From: Phytophthora colocasiae
Lineage: Eukaryota > Oomycota > Peronosporomycetes > Peronosporales > Peronosporaceae
DNA: 64,000 nt
Assembly: GCA_018806915.1 (NCBI GenBank)
Contig: JAGKQI010000061.1
Coordinates: 1,674,001-1,738,000, forward strand
Direction of reading: 5' to 3'
A model generated the notes under the pieces. It saw only the letters and a list, made by a program, of their open reading frames with translations, was not told the DNA's origin and did no database searches. The position numbers and the translations under genes are program-made. Below, piece by piece: positions 1 through 12,065 of this stretch. Each line of letters starts with the position of its first letter. Within the stretch, counting starts at the first letter, position 1.

Positions 1-17
1 AGTCCTTCTCGCTGATT

Positions 18-410
18 TTAGAGGCAGATCCACAACCACAGAGTAGAACGTTGGAACACCGAAGGCGCCGTTCTGCTGGCCCCCGATCGGTAGAGACAAC
101 ATGCGCGAATCACCGGCATCTCCAGAGCTCGTTGCAAGAAGTCGAAAATGCCATCACCCGTAAGAGCACCGTTACACTCGAATTCGCGCAAATTCTGTAG
201 CTCAGCGAGGTTTCGGAGTGACTCGTCCGTGAACGTCTCAATAGTACGCACATTCATCACCTTGAAATTGGAACAGCTACGGATATCCACCATCTCGAGC
301 AGAGGACACTTTTCAGCTACTGCACTGAAGGTTAGTACAAATCCTAAGTTCTTCCAGTTGTGGCTTGGGCGTCTCGCTAAAAGCGCGGAAGAATGGTTCA
401 GTCCACTCAT
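18..410 (-). pseudogene. Leucine-rich-repeat protein fragment
   Basis: The reading frame encodes LRR-like text, for example AVAEKCPLLEMVDIRSCSNF followed by LRNLAELQNLREFECNGAL, with the regular leucine spacing of RNI-type repeats. Just upstream on the same strand (about 335-430) a different frame carries another repeat-like stretch (EWTEPFFRAF...PQLEELRICTNL) that would continue into this one if a single base changed. The gene is therefore either frameshifted or spliced in a way I cannot resolve. The sequence CTAAC...CTTCAG at the junction resembles a branch point plus acceptor, but no donor lies close enough. The window edge truncates the downstream side. The function is unknown; LRR proteins usually bind other proteins. 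Confidence 0.4.
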
Positions 411-812
411 CCACTTGTCCTCACAGCGAGCTCCGTCATAGCTGTGGCAAGCCTGAATGGTTCCGTCTAAATACTCAACACCAGACTCTCCAATTGACTC
501 CCGCTGCCTTTAACAGCTCTGGTAAATGTTTGCTGAGCAATGGGACCAGCTTCAAGTGCGAGGAAGTCGAGTAGTGCTTGGGGAACTTGCCATGGCCGTG
601 ATACCCTAGATATTAGAATGGAAGTTGAGCCGTTGAATACAATACTACCAAGGGGAAAAGAGTGGAGGTGGATTTGACTCGTTCTTTCATTTAGCCCAGC
701 TCGTTGGGGTTACGACACGTTCGGGAGCGACTGCGTCAGTCTACCCGCAAGGCGAGCGCAAGATCCCAAAGAATTTGTTCGTAGCAATGGTGTAAAGCCC
801 ACCAATAACCAC
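411..812. other. Intergenic, upstream part of LRR fragment
   Basis: The left part, up to about 440, contains the frame-shifted LRR-like stretch described for the preceding feature. From about 560 to 812 I see no coding signal. This part holds the 3' flank of the eL21 gene. Confidence 0.4.
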
Positions 813-1295
813 TTACATCAGGTCCACGAACGGCTGAGCCGCCATGGTGATAGGCTTGGTGCCCTTGGTCTTCAGGGTGTAGGCGGCCTTAGGCAGAGCA
901 GGGGTACGCTTGATCTGAGCGCGGACGCCAGTGGCGCGAGCCTCTTTCTTCTTCAGCTCGTTCTCCTTGACGCGCGTGAGGAAACCCAGACGGCACTTGG
1001 ACTGGTGCACGTGCTCAATGCGCACGTTGATGTGCTTGTGGATGATGCGGTTGCCCACGATCTTGTTCACACGCACGCCGACGGCACGCTTGGTCACGTT
1101 GTACACACGGCCAGTGCGGCCGTGGTAGAACTTGTGGGGCATACCCTTCTGCACGGCACCGTTGGCCTTGATGTCCACGTAGTCACCGACCTTGAACGTA
1201 CGCAGGTACGTCGAAATCTTGATCATGCCGCTCTGACGGAACGGGCGGGCGAACATGTCGCGCGTGCGAGCGCGGTAACCGAAGGAGTGCGGCAT
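813..1295 (-). CDS. RPL21: 60S ribosomal protein L21 (eL21)
   Basis: This intact 160-codon frame matches eukaryotic eL21 along its length. It starts [20 protein letters not shown], continues with the conserved core [19 protein letters not shown] and [12 protein letters not shown], and ends with the basic [12 protein letters not shown] segment and a short tail. Its length equals that of animal eL21. The protein is a structural component of the large cytosolic ribosomal subunit. The start is the only ATG giving the family N-terminus. Immediately upstream the minus strand reads CTAAC then GTGCAG before the ATG, which suggests a 5'-UTR intron acceptor. The stop codon overlaps a GTAAGT, but the protein already ends where the family ends, so I do not infer a further coding exon. 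Confidence 0.97.
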   Translation of the reverse strand: MPHSFGYRARTRDMFARPFRQSGMIKISTYLRTFKVGDYVDIKANGAVQKGMPHKFYHGRTGRVYNVTKRAVGVRVNKIVGNRIIHKHINVRIEHVHQSKCRLGFLTRVKENELKKKEARATGVRAQIKRTPALPKAAYTLKTKGTKPITMAAQPFVDLM

Positions 1296-1920
1296 CTTTG
1301 ACTAAACTGCACGTTAGGAACATCAAATCCGTTAGTATCTGCACTTCCAGGCATCATTGGAGTGATCTGAAAGCTGGATCAAATAGAAGACAGCGCTGTG
1401 GAGACAACTGTAGTGGAGGCAGTACTGGAAATACCCGGACTCGCGACGGAACCAAGTGTTCTTGTTGCTAAATAGTCTCTGTACTTGTCGACCTGTATCT
1501 CCGTCAATATTCACTCCTTGTCGCTCGTCTCCGGCCCATTTTGATTGGTGTATCACTGCCTCCACTGCTCATCATGTCCACATGCTGCATCCTTCGCTGA
1601 TACGGCTAGCCATCGCAGCCAAGAGAAGCCTCGCTTACCTGCTAAAGTCGAACGAGACAAGATGAACTGCGTGAGCGATGGCGAGGCTGGGGCGATGGAC
1701 CGTGAAACTATTGGCCGCGGAGGCGCCAGCATACAAACAACAAGTATAAGTCCCCACGAGCCAATCACCAGTAGTCGTACTTAGTAGTGAACACATTCAT
1801 CGTACTTTAAGTGCATGACTAAGTACTAATTCAGGTTGTGAAACCCGACCCGTGATGGGTTCGAACTTTATTGAGACAATAATTATTGTTCACCCCTTTC
1901 CATTATTGGGATCGGTAGCC
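1296..1920. promoter_or_regulatory. Divergent upstream region of RPL21 and FIP1
   Basis: About 620 bp lie between the start codons of the two divergent genes. The eL21 side shows a probable 5'-UTR intron acceptor. Short ORFs in this interval have no recognisable product. The region presumably holds both promoters, but I cannot point to defined elements. Confidence 0.35.
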
Positions 1921-3552
1921 ATGGAGGACGAGGAGTTTGGCGAAGAAGTGCTGGCGACTACACGCGCAGGCGTCAGCATCAAGGAGGAAGCCAAGACGGA
2001 AGAATCGAGAGCCACATGGGAAGCTAATGATGCATCAGCTGTTAAAACGGAGAAGAAGGAAGAGGAGGACGAAGACGAAGAGTTATACGGAGGAGTCTCC
2101 ATCAAGCTTAACGCTTCTGCCACCTCACAGGCCGAAGCAGCAGCTTCTGCAGCTGCCAGTAATGTATCAGTAGGACCCAAACCTAGTGATGACCCAGCGG
2201 CGGACTCGGATGATGACGAGGACGATGAAGATGTGGCCATTGTGTTGAGCTCAGATCATGCTGGTAGTAAACCTACTCTGCGCTTTACTGGTGGTGGCAA
2301 TCGCTATGTCCGTGGCAGCTTTGGAGGTCCGCAACCGGGTGGACCTGGAGCTCCTGGGGCTGGAGCTATGACGGGTTCTCAAACTGGAGATTCTAGTGGG
2401 ACTGCCGTGGACGGAGTGGATGATATGGCCATGTTCGGTGGACGACGGACGGCATTTGATGTGGATATTGACCTTCTAGAAGACAGACCCTGGCGCAAAC
2501 CTGGTGTGGATATCTCGGACTACTTCAACTACGGCTTTGATGAGCACAGCTGGAGAGAATATGCCGCCAGACAATTGAAATTGAGACGTGACTTGGCAGT
2601 GGAGAAATCGAGAGAGCAGGCGTCCAGACAGGCAGTGAATGCAGCTAACCAACAAGCGATGAGAGAACGAGATGCCAAGATGCAAGAAAGAGGTGGAATG
2701 CCCCCTCGTGGATTCCCTGGACAGATGAAGCCTGAAGGTGACGACCAGAATGGCGAGTGGGGAAATGGCATGCCACCGATGGGTGGCGCGCCACCTCGAG
2801 GTGGCTTCATGGGAGGTCCACCTCCTCGAGGCTGGCACCCTGGAATGGGTCCAGCGCCAGGCTTCATGGGTCAACAGAACTGGAATGGACCTCCTATGGG
2901 TGGCGCACCGTGGAGATCGGGGCCAGGAAGAGGGGCTCCGTGGATGGGTGGACCTGGTGGTGGCAGGGGTCGTGGAGACCGAGGTGGCTTTGACGAACGG
3001 GGCCGGGGAAAGGATGACCGCGAAGATAGACGCAGTGGTAGACCAAGAGAAGCAAGTCGTGACCGATCCAGGTCTCACGATCGTTCTCGCCGTGATGAAT
3101 CCCGTGGAAGTGGCCGTCGAGATGGTCCAGGTGGCAAAGATGCAAGCGAAAAGGATCGCGGCCGTGACCGAGACGACAAACGGGCTGGTCGATCAAGAGA
3201 GGAAAGTCGCAACCGGTCAAGATCCCGTGAGCGTGAGCGTTCTCGGCGCGACGAATCACGAAGTAGTGGGCGTCGTGATGCTGGCGGCAAAGATGCCAGT
3301 GAGAAGGATCGAGGTCGGGACAGTGGTCGAGAACGGGATCGTGGTCGTGAACGTGAACGTGAACGTGAACGTCCTCGAGAGCGCGATAGTCGACCAGGAG
3401 GCCAGGAGAGAGAGCGAGGTGGACGCAGCCGAGGAGATCGAGGCGGGCGCTCGCGTTCTCGAGACCGTGATACTCGCAAGCGCAAGGGTCGTGATGAAAG
3501 CTCTAGCGGTAGCCGAGGCCCTGGAGATCAGCGTCACAAGCGGCGACATTAG
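1921..3552 (+). CDS. FIP1: Fip1-like pre-mRNA 3'-end processing factor
   Basis: The protein of 543 residues contains the Fip1 signature at about residues 178-222 (LLEDRPWRKPGVDISDYFNY, then FDEHSWREYAARQ). In known Fip1 proteins this motif joins poly(A) polymerase to the CPSF complex in the nucleus. The N-terminal ~110 residues are very acidic, which is also typical. A Gly/Pro/Met-rich middle (about 260-370) is followed by a long RD/RE/RS-rich tail (about 380-543), including a GAACGT hexamer run near 3347-3370 that encodes Arg-Glu repeats. Such tails occur in animal and plant FIP1 and bind RNA or SR proteins. An in-frame upstream ATG exists at 1855, but the ATG at 1921 opens the acidic Fip1-type N-terminus and is preferred. 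The gene ends tail-to-tail with DPH6, about 170 bp away. Confidence 0.9.
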   Translation: MEDEEFGEEVLATTRAGVSIKEEAKTEESRATWEANDASAVKTEKKEEEDEDEELYGGVSIKLNASATSQAEAAASAAASNVSVGPKPSDDPAADSDDDEDDEDVAIVLSSDHAGSKPTLRFTGGGNRYVRGSFGGPQPGGPGAPGAGAMTGSQTGDSSGTAVDGVDDMAMFGGRRTAFDVDIDLLEDRPWRKPGVDISDYFNYGFDEHSWREYAARQLKLRRDLAVEKSREQASRQAVNAANQQAMRERDAKMQERGGMPPRGFPGQMKPEGDDQNGEWGNGMPPMGGAPPRGGFMGGPPPRGWHPGMGPAPGFMGQQNWNGPPMGGAPWRSGPGRGAPWMGGPGGGRGRGDRGGFDERGRGKDDREDRRSGRPREASRDRSRSHDRSRRDESRGSGRRDGPGGKDASEKDRGRDRDDKRAGRSREESRNRSRSRERERSRRDESRSSGRRDAGGKDASEKDRGRDSGRERDRGRERERERERPRERDSRPGGQERERGGRSRGDRGGRSRSRDRDTRKRKGRDESSSGSRGPGDQRHKRRH

Positions 3553-3722
3553 ACAACACCCAGCAATGAGGCAGATGGCTACAAGACCATTCTGCTGAGT
3601 ACCGATCAAGCACCTGACAAGAAAACAAATACGAAATTGCGTTATATCCTCAGTGTGCTCTCAGCAATTCACAGTTATCTACAAAACCTGCAATCGACAT
3701 TGCAGCAATCCCAACGCGTAGT

Positions 3723-6151
3723 TTAGATCTGTTTGTGCAGCCAGAGCTCGGTCTCCAGCTTGTCCATGTCCTGTGCCGTTACCTGGAGTGCAACTACAGC
3801 GTCGCTCTGAATGGCGTCGACAGGTACAAACGTCATACCTGGCATGCTGTTGACCTTGCCTCGAGCTGTAATGGTCTCGTGGTACGCCTTGGCTAGTTCC
3901 ACCTCGCTGGTAAAAGCAGTCGCCACGTAAAATGTGCGCACATGAATTACGCGATCCCAAGGCATCAGAGCTTGTACCAGGCTATCCAACCCACACGTCC
4001 ATATTCCTTTAGCGACTGCCTTTGCCAGTGAACGTGTATCCTGGTATCCTTCATCTCTTTCAACTGACGCGGTGCAGATGATCTGGCAAAGCGCTCGCGG
4101 AATCATAGCGCTCTGCCAGTCAAAGCGAAGACCGTCTGATAGACGCGAGTGCGATAAAGAGCGTGGCACCAGGTACTTCAGCGCGATGTGTGTGAGAGCC
4201 TGAAGCTCCACTTCCACCAGTGCATTGCGGGGCAAACGTGACAGTTGAATGACCAACAGTGGCGCCTTCTTCACGAACTCCAAACGCGCCTCGTTCTTGT
4301 CAATTTCTTCGTCACTTTCATCACTATCATCAGCATTCTCGAACTCATCGGCCATTTCGGCGTTGGTAATAAGGTGACGACGACATTCGACTAGCAGGCG
4401 TTCCCGAGCCTCACGGTCGTCAGGATCTCCGGTGGTGTAGATGACACCAGAGCAAACATGACGCAGATTCGACTGCAGCGCTTCTAGGACACGGCAGACA
4501 TTGCGAAAGCATTGTGTTGTCTGTGCAACATGGTCACCTGGCACCATATTCATAGTTTGAGGGTGAAGAGCGATTTGTCCCGCCAACAGGATGAGCGCTC
4601 GGTGAAGTACATTCGCTTGGCTGTACGGGCCAATGCAACACGGCGCCCAAGCTGAAACACTCTTCACGTGCAGAACATCGCGGCGCACACGTAGAGACTG
4701 CAACTTTTGTTCGCCACTGCCACGCAAGGCGAAACAGTCCAAAAGCACACGGGCAGGAACATCGGCCAATGCCTTTACTTCGACGCAGCTACGGGACGGG
4801 GGGAGGTTTTGGCCGAGGTACCGTATATACTCAGCGTTTAGCTGCCCAAAGGCGGACATGTCCTGGACGTACAAATGCACGAAGCACACGTCCGCTAGCA
4901 CCATTTGTTGGCTTTTAAGGATAGCCTCCACCTGGGCAACGACATCCGCCATTTCTTCTTCCAGTGTAATCGAGTCATCGCCAGCCCTGCTGCTCATGAT
5001 TCCTGAAAGGTGCAATTGGTCGCGGAATTGACCGAAAGTAGGCACGAAGTCCTTGCCCGCTGGCGGGGTAAGTGCAAGCACGACTGCAGGCTTCTTGTCG
5101 GTGGCTTTTTCTTGGTTTTCGAGCTCAGTAGGAGAAGCTTCCGGCACCCTCGAAGCTAAGTGCGATGGATCAGCAGGCTCTTTGTCTTCGAGGTGGCATT
5201 TGTCAATCGACAAGAAAGCCACTGGCGCGATGTAATCATCGGAATGAAGTACTGTGTGGCTCTCATCACTTCAAGACACAGGAGATTCGTGAGATTATCG
5301 AACATTAAAAACCTGGATCAAACACCAAAAGGTTCAAAATGAACTTACATGACAATGCGTTTTTTAAACAACGGGCAATCCAGCGTGAAGGTCTCGTACT
5401 CTCCACCTTCACCGCAGACATTCATCTGATACTTTTCCTTCTGTTCAAAGGTACCATACCACAACACATCAGCAAAGTATCCATCATAAACCAAACCATG
5501 GGTGAAAGTTACCAGCATCATGAATTGCGGCTGCAGCTCGGCAATGGTTTTGCCTAAATGCCTCCTTGGCTGGAGGCCAATAGACGCAACTTTCACCAAT
5601 ATGGCCTCCATATCCGACTCGATCATCTCCTGCAGCAATTCAGTCTGCTCCCGTCGCCACAAGTATCCAAGCGATGTCATTCCCAACCTTGTGCATCTGT
5701 TCAACCGTTAAACATTAGCTCTCTACACTCTGCAACTAAAATTCAATGCCACGTACACATTCTCCACTCTGTTACGCTGATAAGTGGAGAAAATAGCTCC
5801 AGTACAGACGCCCTGTACGTCTGGGAATTGCTGCTTGACCTTCTCCAGCAAGCGGAACAGATCCTCCACCTCATCTCCAGCCGCAGACTCGTGGTAGTCA
5901 ATGTCCGTCTTCACTGCAGTACCAGTGATCGTCTCCGAGACTAACGGCAGCTCCATACTCTCTGCAATGAGCCCCACAGTCTGATGACCAACACTCTGAA
6001 ACATGAAAGAGTCGATCTCCGCATCGTCCGCAGACAGCTCCGACGGCGGGTGCAGGTGAGCCAGGCACACAATTTCATGGCCATAGCGCACACACTCCAT
6101 CATGGCATAGCAGCTGTCCTTGCCGCCACTCACAAGCGCTACCACCTTCAT
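3723..6151 (-). CDS. DPH6: Diphthine--ammonia ligase (DPH6) with two RidA-like domains
   Basis: Three exons are supported by splice sites and phase: 5757-6151, 5349-5696 and 3723-5268. The introns are 60 nt (GTACGT donor) and 80 nt (GTAAGT donor), and the product is 762 residues. The N-terminus MKVVALVSGGKDSCYA is the PP-loop ATP pyrophosphatase motif, and GYLWRREQTELLQEMI plus GEGGEYETFTLDCPLFKK are hallmark DPH6 sequences. Two YjgF/YER057c/RidA-type domains follow in the C-terminal half, as in yeast and plant DPH6. The enzyme carries out the last step of diphthamide synthesis on elongation factor 2, amidating diphthine with ammonium and ATP in the cytosol. An acidic linker (DDSDESDEEID) lies within the RidA region. 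The gene is divergent from the ARF-GEF gene with only ~176 bp between start codons, implying a shared promoter region. Confidence 0.92.
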
Positions 6152-6327
6152 CGCTAACAGGTTGCAAGGAAAAAAACGCTAGTGATGCATTTGATGCGTT
6201 GGTCAAGAAAAATGTAGCCATCTCATCAAGGAGTGATGGTCGTTTCAGTTGATGTATACCACATAAAAAATGTTGTGATATTGTTGCGCCTTTTGCAGTC
6301 TTCAATAGAGCGCCCTCATTCACTAAG

Positions 6328-9300
6328 ATGGCGGCGGTGCGTTCCGTCTTGCTGAGCGACATCCAGAGCGTGCTGAGTCTCGCGAGACGGCGTCATGGCT
6401 ACCTGTTGTCAGGGACGAACAGCCAGCGCTCGAAGCAGGTGCGTAGAGGTTATATTGATTGCGTTCTGCTTGGTTAAAACTGAACCATGTCTGCTCATTA
6501 ATTGCTCGATTACGGCTGCAGGAGAGCCCTCTAGTGGTCTTTCAGAGCTTCTCTCTACTCCGTGGACGTCTTCTACGATGCGAAAGTGAGTTCAAGTGTC
6601 TAATTCTCGTTCAAAGACTCTTGTTTGACGTTTTTTGACATGTTGTGAATAGATATGGCGGAAATATCGCCTGTGAACGCTGTGAAGCCATTTCTGGATG
6701 TGATCCGCCATGAACATGCAAGTAGTACTGTAACTGGTGCAGCACTTCAAGCAGTGATGAACTTCCTGCATTCCTGGCCCTGGGAAGATGTTAAGGACCA
6801 AAATGCAGCTGCTGATGCCGTATCGGACATTGTGGATGCTGTGAGCCACTGTCGCTTCCAGGAAACAGGCATCGAGAGCGACCAGAATGTTCTAGTGCTG
6901 GTTGTACATGTGCTTCATGCAGTGGTGCGCTCACCTTGCGGCTCTAGACTGTCAGACCACTCCATGTGGCAATTGGTAGAATCGCTCTACGCTCTCAGTC
7001 GGGGCAATCGACACGACGTACGTGGTTAATTAATTGCATGGATTAATTGCTGAATGCTGATGGACCTGTCGTGTATTTGTACAGCCACATATCACACTAC
7101 CGCTGCGATCGACGGCAACGAACTTTCTGCATGACACCGTGGCGTTTATTTTCTCAAATTCTGCCATCTATTCGGACTTGCCGCCTGCTGCAGAATCTAC
7201 AACGTCCTCATCGGAGCCCGTCAGACCTGGATTCGGATTGCCTTGCGCAGTTAAGATTGTGGGTTTTCTCTGTCAGAAGCTGCACCAGAAGAACTATGTA
7301 CCACCCCCTGCTCCTGACACACCTGTCACGCCGAGTGGAAATACGGCGAGTCATCGCGAAGTGCTGCTGTCTTTTACCTTGATGCAGCGCGCATTGATGG
7401 CTTGCGATGTAGAACTGATTACGAGCGTGCCTTCGCTGATGCTTTTTATTAAGGATGATCTGTGCAGCGCCATTTTGCGCTACTGCCGTCTCGGGTACGT
7501 CTTGCTTGTCTGATGGTTTCTGTTTGGTCTGATTATTGTTGACTTTCCTTTAAATATGCAGTGCCTGTGCGGAGCTTAAGATCCCGGTTGTTTGTCTCGA
7601 GCTGATTCGACTGTTGTGGTCAAAGCTCCGTTCAGAGCTTAAGATGCAGGTGGAAGCCCTCTTTAACGGTGTATTTTACCACACATTGCACTGGTGTCTG
7701 GCAAATATGGATGTGGACAACCCAGAGTTCCCCCGTGGTGACGATTCTTCTCCGAGTACTGGCAGTGCAAATGGCCAAGCAGATGAAAAAGCTGTTACGA
7801 CAGTCGATGCCGCGCTTGACGAATTCTCTGGAGAAATGCTATCCAAGAGCCGCCTATACAACATTTCATTTGAAATTCTCGACTGCTTGGTGGACTTGCT
7901 CGCGGAGGCTACCCTACTGCCTGACCTGTATGTGAATTACGACTGTGACGGCAATCGCTGCGACTTGACGCAGACTTTATTTGAGCTGCTGTCACAAGCT
8001 GCACAGCAGTCTCATGTTGCTTGCTTTGAGTCGCACGACGAAACGCATTTTTTGTGGGCACAGGCTGTCGGAGAAATCGCTCTCCGTGGAATGTTCAATG
8101 CTTTATATGTTGTGCATCTTCGTACACATCCCGAAATGCCTGCTGTTGGTGGTGAGAGCAGCAATGAACCAAGTGACGAAGAAATCAATGCGGATGTACT
8201 GTTGATAGATCAGGAGGAGGACCAGACTCCACCTGCAGATGCTGAAGAATTTGATTCAGCCGAAGTTCTGTTCAAGAAGCGACAGCGCAAAAAGTTTTTC
8301 CAACATGGCATTCAGGAGTTCAACAGAAAGCCGCTAGCAGGAATCAAATACTTACAGCAGAACACCTTCCTACCTACGCCACTCGACAGTGTGTCACTGG
8401 CAACGTTCTTGCGATCGCTCCCTCAAGGTCTGAACAAAAATGCGGTGGGTGTATACTTGGGTGCCATGGGAAAGGAAGTTAAGGGGTTCGAGAAAACCGA
8501 GATTCACGAGGCTGATTCTATGGACTTCCATCGTGACGTCCTTACCAATTTCGTGCGATCATTCAACTTTGAAGGCGAAAGTATTGTTGCTGCGCTGCGC
8601 ATGTTCCTCGCAAGCTTTCGTCTTCCTGGAGAAGCACAGCAAATTGACCGTATTTTGAACACTTTTTCGCTTCAGGTGTACGAGCAGTGCCGGGAAAGGT
8701 TTCTCATGGCATCAGTGGATGTGGCGTATTTGCTGTCATTCAGTTTGATTATGCTTAATACGGATCTGCACAACCCGAATATCCGATTGGACAAGAAAAT
8801 GAAGTTAGTGGACTTTATCAAGAACAACAAGAACTACGGCCAGGAGGTTTCGAAGGGTCTAGATTTGCCTGAAGACTTTTTGACTGAGTTGTACAACATG
8901 ATCGCGAAGGACGAGATCAAGACGTTTGAAGATGGTGGCAAACATGGCGAAGTGACAAGCGATCGATGGAAGGATCTACTGAATCAGGCAGAAAGCGATC
9001 CGCGCAACTCTCGTTTGATTGTGCACCACCCATCGTCGCATCTCCGTTCAGCAAGCACTCCTCGTGGTATTGGTGTTCAAGGCTTGTCATCTCCACTGGC
9101 TCCTGATGCAATCCGAACAATGAAGCAGGCCCGACTCACGAAAAGCGCCTCTAGCCCCGCTAACGGAACAACTATTCTACAGGAACAGCAAACTCGTTTT
9201 GAGGGACTTTTTCCTCTATACGCGTCTTCGGGCAATCAGTATGACCGCCACATCTTTGAGTTGATCCAACAGAGCTTCGTTCGAGCATTCAGCAGTGTGT

Positions 9301-11969
9301 TTCAGCAGTTTGTTGTGGATTCCCAAGCAAAGGATGCGGCTCGAGGCGATGATCTCTCTGTTGGTAGTAGCTATGAGATGCACTACGTGCCGCAGAAAAG
9401 CGCACTCCAACTGGCTTGCAATGGGTTCGTGCTGTGTGCAGCGGTGGCATCTCACTTGTCGCTAGTGGAACACTGCAACTCGCTTTTTATCCGTCTTTGC
9501 AAGTACACAGCGCTGCTTTCGTCGGACATTTATCCCGTCGGGTATAACGGTCGTGAAAATGGCATTTGGGTGTATTGCGACAACCAGAGTGCTCCGGTCG
9601 CAACTGCGGCTGTGCTTAAACTCGTCAACACATGCAGCTTGTCCCTGCACAGCCGCTCATGGAAGTATTTTTTCCATGTTGTGAGTGGTTTACGCGAGTT
9701 CCACGTGCTGCCATCGCGAATTCTGTATCCAAGCAACGACATGAAGCTGGAGCTAATGACGCCTGACGAGCGCCTTGAGTTTATTGACTTGGTGTACCAG
9801 AACAAGGAAGAGCTAGAGAGGAAAATCGCGCTCAGTGCCCAGGAACTAGAAGGCGGCAATGGAGATGCGGGTGGATTTTTTAGCGGTGTAGCGTGGCTTT
9901 TATCTGCCCTGGACTCCAATCTTGGTGGCTCTACCCCTGGGTCCGCCCCACCAACGAAATCCTACCTTTCCCCGGGGTTCGAACAGTACCAGCTTACTCC
10001 TGCTGAGTTAGCTTCGCACACGGAAGACCTTGTGATCGAGGGAAAGGCGCGAACAAAGCAGTCTGCTGATGTTGATCACGACCCTAAAGGCGACTTTGGC
10101 ACTGATCAGTGGATCCGAAACACGTTGCAGCCGTATCGCCTCGAATTTCTGATGCAAGATGTAGCAAGTTTGCCGTCACGTGCCTTGGCTGAAGTAATTG
10201 AGGCGTTACATGACGAGATTTTGCTGGTATTGCGAGGTCCAGATGAAAAGGAATCTCAAAAAGATCGAAGGAAGGCTACAAAGCTGTCTCTTAGCCAGGG
10301 AGGCTGTGTGCTATTTGAACATTTGCTGAGTCAAGTGATCGCGTTGAGTGGGTCGCTATTTGATGGCGGCACAGAAGATGAAGACGGAATATCGACAGTG
10401 CTGGAGGCTCACTACACCCAAATTCTGGAGTTTTTACAACCAGTGCTACTCACTAACTACAGCCTGAGCGGGATGACGTACGAGAACGCGTGTTTCCTGC
10501 TACACAAGTCGATTAACGGCTTGTTTGCCTGGGTAACGCGTACACGTAGTGATGCGAACGGATTGCTCTTGGTGAACTTCCTTAGCACTTTGATGGAAAT
10601 GAGCGGTGATGACGAGCTGATTCAGCCATTCCTGACGCCAATAATGTGCGGATTGGATCGATACGTAGCATTGGTGCAGCCGAGTAACCTCCACTACTCG
10701 CGGATGGACTGGCTGACAATCTGCAACTTGATCAGCTGGTCGGTTGGAATGCCTCATGCAGCTTCACATGGCTTCGGGCTGCTTGAACGGCTTGTAACTG
10801 AGAAGATTTGGAACGGAGACGGGAACGAAATCCTCATTAGCGACTGCTACACGAAAATGATCATGTTTGCGATGAAGACCCGAGATCCTCACGATTCATG
10901 GGCACCGTCACGGCCGATCGACCTGCTCCTTTTCATGTTCGACACGTTACGCCCTGACGCGCCCAATTACGTTGAAGAACGTTTGCGATTCTTGGGGGGA
11001 ATGGCTGTTGTATCGAGGCATTTGCTGCTTAACCAGATCAAGCAGGAGCTTTCGAACGATTTGGTTGTGGCGGCGATTGAAGGTCTGAAGCACATGCTGC
11101 GTGAACACACCGGGACAGATCAGTCGTTTAAGCCCATGGCCTGGCTGGATGTTCTGCGGTATGGTCTGGTTCCTGTCGGTTTTGACCTGCTCAACGACGC
11201 TACCCCCAGACATTCTGGCGGAGCTATGCACTTCGGAGATGACGAAGAGGAAACCAACTCCCCCTTCTTGTACTACCGACGACAGTTGCCGTCCACTGAC
11301 GACACCAGCACATTGAAGCACACTAACGATTCCCATGCCCCCAGTGATTCCAATGCTCCTACTGGCCGTCGCCGGCGACCATCAACGATGAAGGATCCTC
11401 TAGCACTACGACCACACGTAGTAGTGGTTCAGTTGCTGTCCCTTGTGGTGTGTGAGGAGTTGACAAAATTGCAAACTTGTGCCAAGTTCCCTTCTGTGTG
11501 GGAAGACGTTGCAGAGCTGCTCGTGGGCTTGCTGGAACATACCGCTATGGAAAGCCCTCCTCCCGCGGGTGAGGGGGCTGCTAGTGGGGAAGTTCTTATT
11601 GCAGCTCTTGAGCGCCGAAGTGTGCTGTCTGCCCACGAGGAGATCCTCGAGCACAGCAAGGGGATTGTCAGACGCTTAGTGGTTATTCAGGGAGGAGAGG
11701 CGAAGGAATCCGAGAAGTCAAACACTCAGGAGGAAGCCAAGTCGGAGGAATCCAAATCGGAGGAAGCAAAGGTGGAGGAAGCTGGCAACCCTGACCAACA
11801 GCCAAACATGCTGATGCAGGTGTTGGAGGAAAAATGCCGCTCTTATCCTGATTTGCTTGATCAGCTCTTTCATTCCAAGGACGACACTGGATCGAGTGGT
11901 GGCCGCACGCCACCCATCGAAGAGATTGATAACGAAGAGGAAGAAGACAGCAGCGATGGAGGAAACTAA
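6328..11969 (+). CDS. GBF1: Sec7-domain ARF guanine nucleotide exchange factor, GBF1/GNOM type
   Basis: I model five exons: 6328-6438, 6522-6585, 6653-7017, 7085-7494 and 7562-11969. All junctions agree in phase (introns 67-83 nt), giving 1785 residues. The Sec7 domain spans about residues 550-770 and includes the catalytic glutamate loop FRLPGEAQQIDRI and the SLIMLNTDLHNPN segment. The N-terminal exons encode a DCB-type region (VNAVKPFLDVIRHEH...), and HUS and HDS regions flank Sec7, which is the GBF1/GNOM/Gea layout rather than the short cytohesin type. The protein loads GTP on ARF at the cis-Golgi to recruit COPI coats. The C-terminal ~100 residues are Glu/Lys-rich, with KSEESKSEEAKVEEA-like repeats of low complexity. 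The start is the first ATG of an exon whose 37 codons resemble the family N-terminus. Confidence 0.93.
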
Positions 11970-12065
11970 TTCTGCTTTGCGGAAGGTGGTGGATTAATGT
12001 TTGTTCATAGAAGGATGCAAATGCTAGTGGTGTTGGCTTATACGCTACGAGTTGCTGCCTTGACA

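Noticed and set aside
2738..3598. 286-codon Val-rich plus frame
   Set aside because: It is the +1 shadow of the repetitive Arg/Asp tail of FIP1.
6075..6362. 95-codon minus frame upstream of DPH6
   Set aside because: It covers the divergent promoter and the first ARF-GEF exon; DPH6 has its own canonical start at 6151.
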